DNA of 36,331 bases, from positions 1-36,331 of the forward strand of contig JAEUQF010000265.1 of NCBI GenBank assembly GCA_016789745.1, read 5' to 3'. How positions within the stretch are numbered: position 1 is the stretch's first letter; each line of letters opens with the position of its first letter. Shown here piece by piece: positions 7,959 through 14,763 of the stretch. Under the pieces are notes generated by a model. That model was not told where the DNA came from. It made no database searches and saw only the letters and a list, made by a program, of their open reading frames with translations. Made by a program: the position numbers and the translations under genes. The DNA comes from Bryobacterales bacterium (GTDB taxonomy: Bacteria; Acidobacteriota; Terriglobia; Bryobacterales; Bryobacteraceae).

Positions 7959-8543
7959 ATGAAGTCGATCTGCGTTTTGTACGCCACGCGGGAGGGGCAC
8001 ACCGCCAAGGTAGCCAAGTATTTTGCCCAGGCCTTGACCGAGCGCGGGCTGCAGGTGGATCTGTTTGAAGTGCGGGACTTTCCGTTTCCACTCGGCTTCT
8101 ACGATGCGGCGGTACTGGCGGCCTCCGTGCACGCCGGGCACCACGAAATGGAGATGGTCCGCTTCGTGCGCGAGCATCGCCGCGAACTCGACACCATGCA
8201 TGCGGCCTTCCTCTCTATCACCCTCAGTGAGGCAGGGGTTGAGCGAAGTGACGCAACCGCGGAGGAACACGCAGGCTTCGTGAACGATGTGCAGATGATG
8301 CTGGACCGCTTCTATGACGAAACCGGCTGGCATCCGCAGCATGTGAAACCGGTGGCTGGCGCCCTGCTCTATACCCGCTACAACTTCTTGGTGAAGCTGA
8401 TGATGCGGCGTATTGCCCGGCAGGCCGGCGGTTCCACCGATACCTCGCACGACGTAGAATACACCAATTGGGCGGATCTTGCCTCCTACGCCGCGGAACT
8501 GGCAGCGGAGTGGGCCCAGGATCCGGTATTGCAGGCCAACTAA
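7959..8543 (+). CDS. hemG: HemG-type flavodoxin: menaquinone-dependent protoporphyrinogen IX dehydrogenase
   Basis: A 194-residue flavodoxin-domain protein. MKSICVLYATREGHTAKVA carries the FMN phosphate loop (T9-R-E-G-H-T). The C-terminal PVAGALLYTRYNF followed by GGSTDTSHDVEYTNW matches the HemG-specific ending, where flavodoxins proper lack it. HemG passes electrons from protoporphyrinogen IX to the quinone pool at the membrane in haem synthesis. The long loop near residues 120-135 (ETGWHPQHVKP) is also a HemG trait. I chose the ATG at 7959, preceded by GGAGG at 7943-7947, over an in-frame GTG at 7926 that adds 11 non-conserved residues. No other haem genes are nearby. Confidence 0.85.
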   Translation: MKSICVLYATREGHTAKVAKYFAQALTERGLQVDLFEVRDFPFPLGFYDAAVLAASVHAGHHEMEMVRFVREHRRELDTMHAAFLSITLSEAGVERSDATAEEHAGFVNDVQMMLDRFYDETGWHPQHVKPVAGALLYTRYNFLVKLMMRRIARQAGGSTDTSHDVEYTNWADLASYAAELAAEWAQDPVLQAN

Positions 8544-8549
8544 ATTTCT

Positions 8550-8582
8550 CCCGCGAAAGTTGTTCCGGACAACTCAGGCGGG
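8550..8582. terminator. hairpin downstream of hemG-like gene
   Basis: CCCGC (8550-8554) pairs with GCGGG (8578-8582), and inside it AGTTGT (8558-8563) pairs with ACAACT (8569-8574) around a TCCGG loop; a three-base mismatch bulge separates the two stems. It begins 6 bases after the hemG stop codon. There is no T-run, so it is either a weak or factor-assisted terminator or an mRNA-protecting stem. The pairing is seen; the role is inferred. Confidence 0.45.
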
Positions 8583-8687
8583 CTGTCTCATTGGACATCA
8601 GGGGTCAGACCGTACTCATTCTCTCCGCGCAGGGTAACTTCCGCTAATCCTGTGCTTTGGTGGGGAGCAAGGAGGGGGCGCCGCCAA

Positions 8688-11051
8688 GTGCCAGACAGCG
8701 CGCCCCCTCAGTTTTCGCCAGTTATCATAGGAAGATTGCTGGTTCTGGCCCTTCTTCTGCACCGCCTCTACGCCCAGGATCCGTCTGCCGTCGCCACTCT
8801 CGATCAGGCTGACAAGCGGATCCGGGCCGGGGAAACCCAGAAGGCCCTGGCACTGCTGGACAAAGTGTCCTGCGGAGCGGCGGAGGGGCCGATATGCCCG
8901 GCGCGCCACGCCTCGCTCACCGGCATCGCCCATCTCTATGAAGGCAACTACTCACCGGCCGCCGTCGCCTTTAAAGACGCTCTGGAGCGCTATCGCCAGA
9001 TGGGCGATATGCCCCGCCTCATCAGTACCCTGAATAACCTGGGAACGGTGCACTTCTACCGCGGCGAGTATGCCGAGGCGTACCGCCAATACGAGGCAGC
9101 GCGGCAGCAGCTGACCGGGGCGGAGCAGCAGCCGTGGTACACCGCATCACTGCAGTTGACGGTGGCGAATGTAGCCACGCTGCAACAGCGGCTGGGGCGC
9201 TATCGCCAGGCGCTGGACAGCTACCAGTCGCTGGGTCCGGTGCCGGCGGGCCTGTCGGTGGCCGAACGGGCGCAGATGCTCAGCAACCTGGCCGTCCTGA
9301 ATCGACGCCTGGGCGATCCGTGGAAGGCACGGCTGCTTTTGCAGCAGGCGTTGTCATTGCTCGAGTCGAACATGCATCGTGAGACGTGGCTCGGCGTGGT
9401 GAAAAACCTCGGCATTGTGGAGGCTCTCGATTTCGGCGATCTTGCCGCGGCGCGGCGTCAGTTTGAAGCGGCGCTGGGCGTAGCCGAACGGCTGGCCAAC
9501 GCTCGCGAGACCATGCAGACCCGGCTATACCTGGCCGAAACGCACTGGCGCATGGGTGACGCCGAGCAGGCGCTGGCCTTGTGGCGGAGCACGCTGGCGC
9601 AAAGCCGGACGTTGTCGACTCCCGAAGATGAATGGCGCAGCCAGTACGGGTTGGCCCGCGCCCTGCGTAAGCAGGGCCGAGCCGACGAAGCAGTGGCGGC
9701 CCTGGCGGCTGCCATGCAGGGCATCGAGAAGATTCGCTCCGGCGTCGCCGCTCCAACGCTGCGCACCGAGTTTCTCTCCGACAAAGGCGAAGTGTATGAA
9801 GAGGCCCTGGATCTGAGCATCGACCGGGCGGACACGGCCGCCGCCTTTCGTGCCATGGAGCGGGCGCGCGCGCTCCAGTTGAAGGAGGGCTTGCGCGCCA
9901 GCGATGTGGATTTGGCAGCCTTCCAGCGCCGGCTGCGGGCCGACGAAGCGGCGCTGCTCTACCGCATGGGACGCACCCGCGGGTATCTGTTGTGGATCAC
10001 GCGCGAGCAGGCCGGTTTAAAGCGCCTGGACCTGGAGGAGTCCACCGTGGCGGGCTGGATCAACCAGGTGCGCCGGAATCCGGAAGATAGCCTGCCGGCG
10101 TTGACGCAGCTTTCCAGCGCGTTGTTGCCCGTGGTGCCCTCCCGCCGGCGATTGTGGATTGTTCCCGATGGCGTGCTGGCGTTTCTGCCGTTCGAACTGC
10201 TGCGTGCCGGAACGCAGCCGCTGTTTCGCCAGTTCGAGACGATCTACCTGCCCTTTGCCGGCTATCTGCGCGCGAAGGCCTCGGCGCCAGGCGAACCGCT
10301 GCGATGGCCGTGGGAGCCTGCCTTGTTTGCCTACGCCGGTCCGGACGTGCGCGGTACCCGCCTGCTGCCGGGCGATGAGCGCTGGGCGCCGTTACCGCAG
10401 TCGATAACGGAAGTGCGCGCCATTGCGCGCTTGCTGCCCGGCGCGGCGACGGTGCGCACCGGCGGCGATGCGACCCCGCAGGCCCTGCTGCGGGAAGCCG
10501 TGCGCTCTCCCGTGCTGCACCTGGCTACCCATGGCGCCGGCGATCCCGAGAACGCCGATCGTAACCGCATGCTCCTGGGCAACGGCTACCTGTTCGGGGC
10601 ACAACTGCAGCCCGGTCAACTGGCTGGCGTGCGGATGGCCGTGCTTTCGGCCTGCGAAACGGACATCGGCGCCCTTAGCCGCGGGGAAGGTGTGCAGAGC
10701 TTGGCGCGCTCTTTCCTGCTGGCGGGGGCGCAAGCGACCGTGGCCAGTCTGTGGCGCGTGGATGATCACGCCTCACGGCTGTTTATGGAGGAGTTCTATC
10801 GCCAGTGGAACAGCGGGCAAACCGCGGCGGCCGCCCTGCACGGCGCCAAGTTGCGATTCGCCGCCACCAGCGGCACGCTGCGCAGCCCCAAGTATTGGGC
10901 GGCCTTCGTCATCCAGGGCGACGGCGACCAACGGCTCCCGCCTACCGCGCGCTGGTGGCAGCTGGCCGTCTGCGCAGCGGCTGTACTGGCGCTGTTGGCT
11001 TGGACGCTTAGTAGGAAGAGGGCTGCAACACCACAACCGCGGGAACGGTGA
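8688..11051 (+). CDS. secreted, membrane-anchored TPR-CHAT (caspase-like) protein
   Basis: About 787 residues. A hydrophobic stretch (IIGRLLVLALLL) ending HRLYAQ at about residue 29 looks like a signal peptide. TPR-like helical repeats run from about 30 to 400 (e.g. GNYSPAAVAFKDALERYRQMG). A C-terminal CHAT domain follows from about 450 to 750, with catalytic H615 (HLATHGAG) and C656 (LSACETD). A single transmembrane helix (LAVCAAAVLALLAW) and a basic tail (SRKRAATPQPRER) end the protein, predicting an extracytoplasmic TPR/CHAT part. CHAT proteases are caspase relatives often found in bacterial death and conflict systems. I chose GTG 8688 because AAGGAGGGGG lies just upstream (8669-8678); an in-frame GTG at 8652 is an alternative. 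The 3' end overlaps the convergent secreted-protein gene by 44 bp. Confidence 0.88.
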   Translation: MPDSAPPQFSPVIIGRLLVLALLLHRLYAQDPSAVATLDQADKRIRAGETQKALALLDKVSCGAAEGPICPARHASLTGIAHLYEGNYSPAAVAFKDALERYRQMGDMPRLISTLNNLGTVHFYRGEYAEAYRQYEAARQQLTGAEQQPWYTASLQLTVANVATLQQRLGRYRQALDSYQSLGPVPAGLSVAERAQMLSNLAVLNRRLGDPWKARLLLQQALSLLESNMHRETWLGVVKNLGIVEALDFGDLAAARRQFEAALGVAERLANARETMQTRLYLAETHWRMGDAEQALALWRSTLAQSRTLSTPEDEWRSQYGLARALRKQGRADEAVAALAAAMQGIEKIRSGVAAPTLRTEFLSDKGEVYEEALDLSIDRADTAAAFRAMERARALQLKEGLRASDVDLAAFQRRLRADEAALLYRMGRTRGYLLWITREQAGLKRLDLEESTVAGWINQVRRNPEDSLPALTQLSSALLPVVPSRRRLWIVPDGVLAFLPFELLRAGTQPLFRQFETIYLPFAGYLRAKASAPGEPLRWPWEPALFAYAGPDVRGTRLLPGDERWAPLPQSITEVRAIARLLPGAATVRTGGDATPQALLREAVRSPVLHLATHGAGDPENADRNRMLLGNGYLFGAQLQPGQLAGVRMAVLSACETDIGALSRGEGVQSLARSFLLAGAQATVASLWRVDDHASRLFMEEFYRQWNSGQTAAAALHGAKLRFAATSGTLRSPKYWAAFVIQGDGDQRLPPTARWWQLAVCAAAVLALLAWTLSRKRAATPQPRER

Positions 11052-12105
11052 TGGAAGCTCCGTCCGCACTCACCTGCGCCACCGTCAGGCGAAACGCCGT
11101 CGCGCTGTCGGCCCGCAGCGAAGCCGTTCCCACCGGCAGGGCACGGTCGAAGAGTTCTTCGGCGGTCCGCAGCAGTTCCTGCCGACCCGGAAGCAGCACG
11201 ATGGCTTCAGCCAGCTTCTCGCCGAACAGCGAGTAGGCCCCCAGCCGGATCTCGCCGGCGCTGGCTGTTGGGTTCTGCAGACCGATGGCGTTCACCATCC
11301 CTTCCTCCGGCAGCAGCGCCGCAGTGGCCGTGCGCGCCACTTCCGTCGAAAACACCGGCTTCATGTTCTGCAGGGCCGGGTGCGCGCTGGGAGCCATGGG
11401 GACGCCGCGCAGGTAGGAAAAGTATGTCACTCGTTCCTTCCCCTGATCGGCGGTGATGCGCAGGCCGTCCAGTTGCATGGCCTTCTTGGCCTCCATGACA
11501 AACTCAGTGGGCGACACCGACACCAACTTAGAGTCCTCCGCTCGCGCCCGCAGGTCGGAGGTGAACCCTCGCCCCAGCACACGGTAACGCCCGCCGGCCG
11601 GTATCGTGCCTCCACCGGGAATGACGTCGCTGATGTAGAAGCTGCCGCCGATGGTGACCGAGCCCGTCTTCGCCTCCTCCAGGTACGCGAGTCCGTCGGC
11701 GCCAATCCAGGCGGACTGGGCCAAGTCCAGGGACACCGCCGCGATTCGTCCAGTGGCCAGCAGCGGATTCGTCGTGACCGCGATGGTCACCATCGGATAG
11801 TCATTGGGAGGTAGAACAGGGCCCGGGCTGCTCAGTTCCAGGCGCAGTTTGTCGTTCCGGTACTGCGCCACGCCGGTTTGCCCGGCCGCGGAGATACCCA
11901 GGAAATCGCCGAAGTAGGCGTCGTCGAAGCTTTCAAAAAAACTGCTTCGGACAATGGGCTTCGGCTCCGTCATGCTCACCTTCACCTGCGCCACGCCACC
12001 GGCCGGGGTCATCTCCTCGGATACGCGCAGGCTTAATACTTCCCCCGTCTGTGCCGAGGCGGTTATCGTCAGCCCCCAGAGAACCCAGAAATTCAAAGAA
12101 CGCAT
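11008..12105 (-). CDS. secreted protein of unknown function in an ECF sigma operon
   Basis: A 365-residue protein with a signal peptide (MRSLNFWVLWGLTITASAQ). The mature part is beta-rich. Residues about 22-150 (LSLRVSEEMTPAGGVAQVKV onward) have a cohesin-like pattern; about 155-245 (SDVIPGGGTIPAGGRYRVLG) resemble an IPT/Ig-like domain; the last 100 residues look like another beta-sandwich. These fold guesses are inference; I do not recognise a named family. The gene begins 9 bp after the anti-sigma gene and is the third gene of the sigma - anti-sigma operon. It may be a surface partner or target of the sensor. Its last 14 codons are antisense to the tail of the CHAT gene. Confidence 0.75.
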   Translation of the reverse strand: MRSLNFWVLWGLTITASAQTGEVLSLRVSEEMTPAGGVAQVKVSMTEPKPIVRSSFFESFDDAYFGDFLGISAAGQTGVAQYRNDKLRLELSSPGPVLPPNDYPMVTIAVTTNPLLATGRIAAVSLDLAQSAWIGADGLAYLEEAKTGSVTIGGSFYISDVIPGGGTIPAGGRYRVLGRGFTSDLRARAEDSKLVSVSPTEFVMEAKKAMQLDGLRITADQGKERVTYFSYLRGVPMAPSAHPALQNMKPVFSTEVARTATAALLPEEGMVNAIGLQNPTASAGEIRLGAYSLFGEKLAEAIVLLPGRQELLRTAEELFDRALPVGTASLRADSATAFRLTVAQVSADGASITVPAVVVLQPSSY

Positions 12106-12114
12106 CCCAAAGCC

Positions 12115-12783
12115 CTACCTTTTCACAAACCGAATACGTGTCGCTTCCGAGCGCGCCAGCGGAGCGCCCGAGCGATCCAGCGCCGTGACTCGAATCACGA
12201 CGGTCTTTGAGGGGAGAAGGAAAGCCAACAGGGGCAGAGGAGGCGTAAGGCTGGGCTGACCGGTCAGCCCTCGCCAAAGCTCCGTACCGTCGACCTCCGA
12301 AGCAACTACCTGATAGCTTACGGCGTTTGCGATCGGATTCCAAACGAAATTTGTTGGAACAACGAAAAAATCTCCGCGCGGTGTGATCTCGATAACTTCA
12401 CTAGATCGTAAGGTTTGCGAGGGGTCAAATCCCGCCAGGTCCGGATTCCGCATCCCCCGCCACTGCAGACCGATCGCCGCCAGCAGCACCAGCGTCGCCG
12501 CCGCCAGACCCCATTTCGGGATCCGCCACCCCAACCACCCGGACTGCTTTTTGGGGCTACGTGCTTGTTTCAGGCGGGCGGCAATGCGGTCTACGTCGGC
12601 ACGCTCGGCGGGTCCCGGCGTGGCTGCCGTGAACTCCTGGAGCATCGCGAAGTCCGTGCGGCACGAGGGGCAGGCGTCCAGGTGCTGGCGCGCGGTGTCG
12701 GCCTGCGCCGCCGCGAGACGGTTTTCGTGCAGCGCTTCCAATGTTTCCCAAGGTGGACAGCCCTGGCGTATGGCGTCTTTCAT
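12115..12783 (-). CDS. zinc-finger anti-sigma factor with extracytoplasmic Fn3-like domain
   Basis: A 222-residue protein from the ATG at 12783. The N-terminal domain has the zf-HC2/ZAS pattern H-x3-C-x2-C (QHLDACPSC, about residues 33-41), typical of cytoplasmic anti-sigma domains. One transmembrane helix follows near residues 90-107 (WGLAAATLVLLAAIGLQW). The C-terminal 110 residues form a beta-rich domain (NFVWNPIANAVSYQVVASEV ...), Fn3-like and predicted outside the membrane. It starts 4 bp after the sigma gene stop, so it is co-translated with its likely target. The topology fits a membrane sensor releasing the sigma factor upon an external signal. Confidence 0.85.
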   Translation of the reverse strand: MKDAIRQGCPPWETLEALHENRLAAAQADTARQHLDACPSCRTDFAMLQEFTAATPGPAERADVDRIAARLKQARSPKKQSGWLGWRIPKWGLAAATLVLLAAIGLQWRGMRNPDLAGFDPSQTLRSSEVIEITPRGDFFVVPTNFVWNPIANAVSYQVVASEVDGTELWRGLTGQPSLTPPLPLLAFLLPSKTVVIRVTALDRSGAPLARSEATRIRFVKR

Positions 12784-12787
12784 GTCG

Positions 12788-13372
12788 TCAGGCTCCGGTA
12801 CGGGCGCGCCAGCGGGCGACGGCGGTTTTGAGTTTGCGTTGCGCCGAGACCAGATAGGCCTTGGCGCCGCTGGCATTGTTGAGCTGCAAGGCACGGCTGA
12901 CCATGGGCAACGACCAGCCTTCGACGTGATGCAGCACAAAGACCTCCCGCTCGGTGGGATCGAGATTGCGATGGATAAGTTCCAACGCCAGTTCCCGGCG
13001 TTTGGCTTGGGCCAGCGATTGCTCCGGGTCGGGACCGGCGGCGGCCAGCGTGCTCATCAGATCCTGATCCAGTTCGACCGCCTCGCTGGACCGGGCCGCC
13101 ATGCCGCTGTTGATGCAATGGTTGCGGCACACCATAAACAACCAGGTGGTGAATTTGGATTGGCGCTGGAAGGAGGCCAGGTTGCGGTGAACTTTCAGGA
13201 AGATCTCCTGGGCCAGGTCTTCGGCCTGTTCGCGGCTGCCGCACCAGCGCAGACACCACAACGCGACGCGGCGATAGTGCCGCTCGAACAGTTGTTCGGT
13301 CAACGCGTTGCGCTCCTCCATGGAGGTTGCCGCGCGCGCCTGCTCGATCAGGTCCTCGTCGGAGTAGTCCAT
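12788..13372 (-). CDS. ECF RNA polymerase sigma factor (sigma-70 family)
   Basis: A 194-residue ECF sigma factor. Region 2 runs from about residue 28 to 95: LFERHYRRVALWCLRWC, then AEDLAQEIFLKVHRNL and FTTWLFMVCRNHCIN, the core-binding and -10-recognition helices. A linker of about 35 residues leads to region 4 (about 130-190), with LDPTEREVFVLHHVEGWSLP and a helix-turn-helix around VSRALQLNNASGAKAYLVSA. Only regions 2 and 4 are present, as expected for ECF types. It heads the operon sigma - anti-sigma - secreted protein. The divergent nuclease-protease unit begins 390 bp away, a plausible regulon member, but this is not shown by the sequence. Confidence 0.93.
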   Translation of the reverse strand: MDYSDEDLIEQARAATSMEERNALTEQLFERHYRRVALWCLRWCGSREQAEDLAQEIFLKVHRNLASFQRQSKFTTWLFMVCRNHCINSGMAARSSEAVELDQDLMSTLAAAGPDPEQSLAQAKRRELALELIHRNLDPTEREVFVLHHVEGWSLPMVSRALQLNNASGAKAYLVSAQRKLKTAVARWRARTGA

Positions 13373-13762
13373 TCCGCCAAACGTTCTGGCGCATCGGTTG
13401 CCGTCTCACACGTACTAAGACAGGCTGCTGATGCCCCTGGAACAACAAATAGATCTCTCCTCCGATCGTACAAGCTTTTTCCGCACCGCCGGATCTTCTG
13501 TTCCCCATGCTCCGCGGCCGGCGATGCATCGGATCCGCCCGGGGAGTGGTGGATCGCGGCGGCGAAAGCGACACAGGGGAAGTAAGGACGGGCTCCCGGT
13601 TTTACTACAGAGGTGGCGAACTTCTAAGCCGCCATCGATTCGCAATTCAATCGGAAAATCCGTCCGGTCTGACAATATCCCAGAAAAATACTGTTACTTC
13701 CGCACATATGGTTCGGGTTGTCATTTAACTGAAACACGGCTTCGATACAACTGGGGACCTCC
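13373..13762. other. 390-bp divergent intergenic region between sigma operon and nuclease-protease unit
   Basis: This is the longest gap in the window. The half near the nuclease (about 13650-13750) is clearly richer in A and T than neighbouring genes. It contains TTGTCA at 13718-13723, a possible -35 box, but no good -10 box at 17 bases. GGAAC at 13439-13443 resembles an ECF -35 element, but the following bases do not give a clean -10 at 16-17. GGGGA at 13753-13757 is the nuclease ribosome binding site. Short open frames here show no coding character. Confidence 0.6.
13403..13421. promoter_or_regulatory. near-palindrome upstream of the ECF sigma gene
   Basis: GTCTCA (13403-13408) and TAAGAC (13416-13421) are inverted half-sites with one mismatch, around CACGTAC. 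The centre lies about 40 bp upstream of the sigma start at 13372, where a promoter or operator for the operon would be expected. The symmetry is seen; the role is a guess. Confidence 0.3.
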
Positions 13763-14752
13763 ATGAGCGAGTACACATTCGAACTTCCCCTGCGAATCAC
13801 GGTATCGGTAGGGACTCCCGGCGTAGCGTCGAACCTCCCCGCCGCCGGAGCCGCCGCAACCGCGGCCGCCACACCGGCAGACAGTGCCCTGGAACGGGTA
13901 GACATCGACCTCAACTATGCGAATCGCACTGGCTACGATTCCGGATTTCTCGGCATTCCGGTGCGATTGCCGATTCTGAACGACGAACAGCGGCGGAACG
14001 CGGCTCGCAACATGATGGCAAGGGCGGGCGAGGACGACACGATTCTGCCCTACAACCATTTCTCGATCGTGATGAACCGCCGGCGGCAGTTGGCCTACTA
14101 CACGGTGGTCAATATCGACGGGGCGCAGAGCAGGAGCCCGCAGCGTTCTGGAGACAGTTGGCATTTCGATCCGCGCATTGCGCAGTCGGAGCAGATTGGC
14201 GAGGACCTGTACCGGCGGAATGCGCTGGACCGGGGCCATCTGGTGCGGCGCCTGGATCCGGCTTGGGGCTCCCGCGCGCAGGCATTGAACGGCAACAACG
14301 ATACGTTCCACTTTACGAACTGTTCGCCGCAGCACGAGCGTTTTAATCAGAGCAATGAGACTTGGCAGGGAATCGAAAATTTTCTCTTGGCGCAGGCAAC
14401 CGAGGGGCGCAAAAAACTGACGATCTTCACCGGCCCGGTGCTGGCGGATGATGATCCACTTTACCGGGGTGTGCGGCTGCCGCGATTCTTCTGGAAAGTG
14501 GCGCTGTTCCGGAAGCCGGACGAGACGCTGTCGGTCTCGGCGTATCTGCTGGATCAGACGGAGTTGATTGAAGGACTGGAGCGCTTCGACGCGGATGAGT
14601 TCCAGGTGACGGTGGAGGAAATCAGCGAGCGCACCGGGCTGGACTTCACCTATCTGACGGCCGATCAAGTGAATCTGGATCAGCCGGGAGTGGAACGATT
14701 CGACGCGATGCCGCGAGTGAGGCTGAACCGGCTGCGCGACGTGGTGCTGTAG
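13763..14752 (+). CDS. DNA/RNA non-specific endonuclease (NucA/EndoG, DRGH type)
   Basis: A 329-residue protein of the beta-beta-alpha metal nuclease family. The motif is D156-R-G-H159 (LDRGHLVRR), H159 being the general base, with the Mg-binding asparagine N186 in TNCSPQHERFNQ and a following W-x4-E (TWQGIENF). The family cuts single- and double-stranded DNA and RNA. The first 75 residues precede the nuclease domain and include an Ala/Pro-rich linker (about 25-50, LPAAGAAATAAATPADS). There is no signal peptide, so the nuclease should be cytoplasmic and needs restraint. GGGGA sits 5 bases before the ATG. The trypsin-like protease gene follows after 11 bp. The N-terminal extension could be an inhibitory or targeting part removed by that protease; this is inference. 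Confidence 0.92.
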   Translation: MSEYTFELPLRITVSVGTPGVASNLPAAGAAATAAATPADSALERVDIDLNYANRTGYDSGFLGIPVRLPILNDEQRRNAARNMMARAGEDDTILPYNHFSIVMNRRRQLAYYTVVNIDGAQSRSPQRSGDSWHFDPRIAQSEQIGEDLYRRNALDRGHLVRRLDPAWGSRAQALNGNNDTFHFTNCSPQHERFNQSNETWQGIENFLLAQATEGRKKLTIFTGPVLADDDPLYRGVRLPRFFWKVALFRKPDETLSVSAYLLDQTELIEGLERFDADEFQVTVEEISERTGLDFTYLTADQVNLDQPGVERFDAMPRVRLNRLRDVVL

Positions 14753-14763
14753 GAGGCTGAGCC

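Noticed and set aside
8598..8610. GGGGTCAGACC-like sequence before the CHAT gene
   Set aside because: It recalls sequences near REP-associated transposases, but there is one copy only, no palindrome and no transposase here.
13439..13470. GGAAC followed by CGAT/CGTA, a possible ECF-type promoter toward the nuclease
   Set aside because: The spacing (19 or 23) is off the usual 16-17 and it lies about 300 bp from the nuclease start, so it was not called.
13415..13766. Short open frames on both strands in the divergent gap upstream of the sigma gene
   Set aside because: No ribosome site, no conserved-looking residues, and they would cover the only room for promoters of both units.
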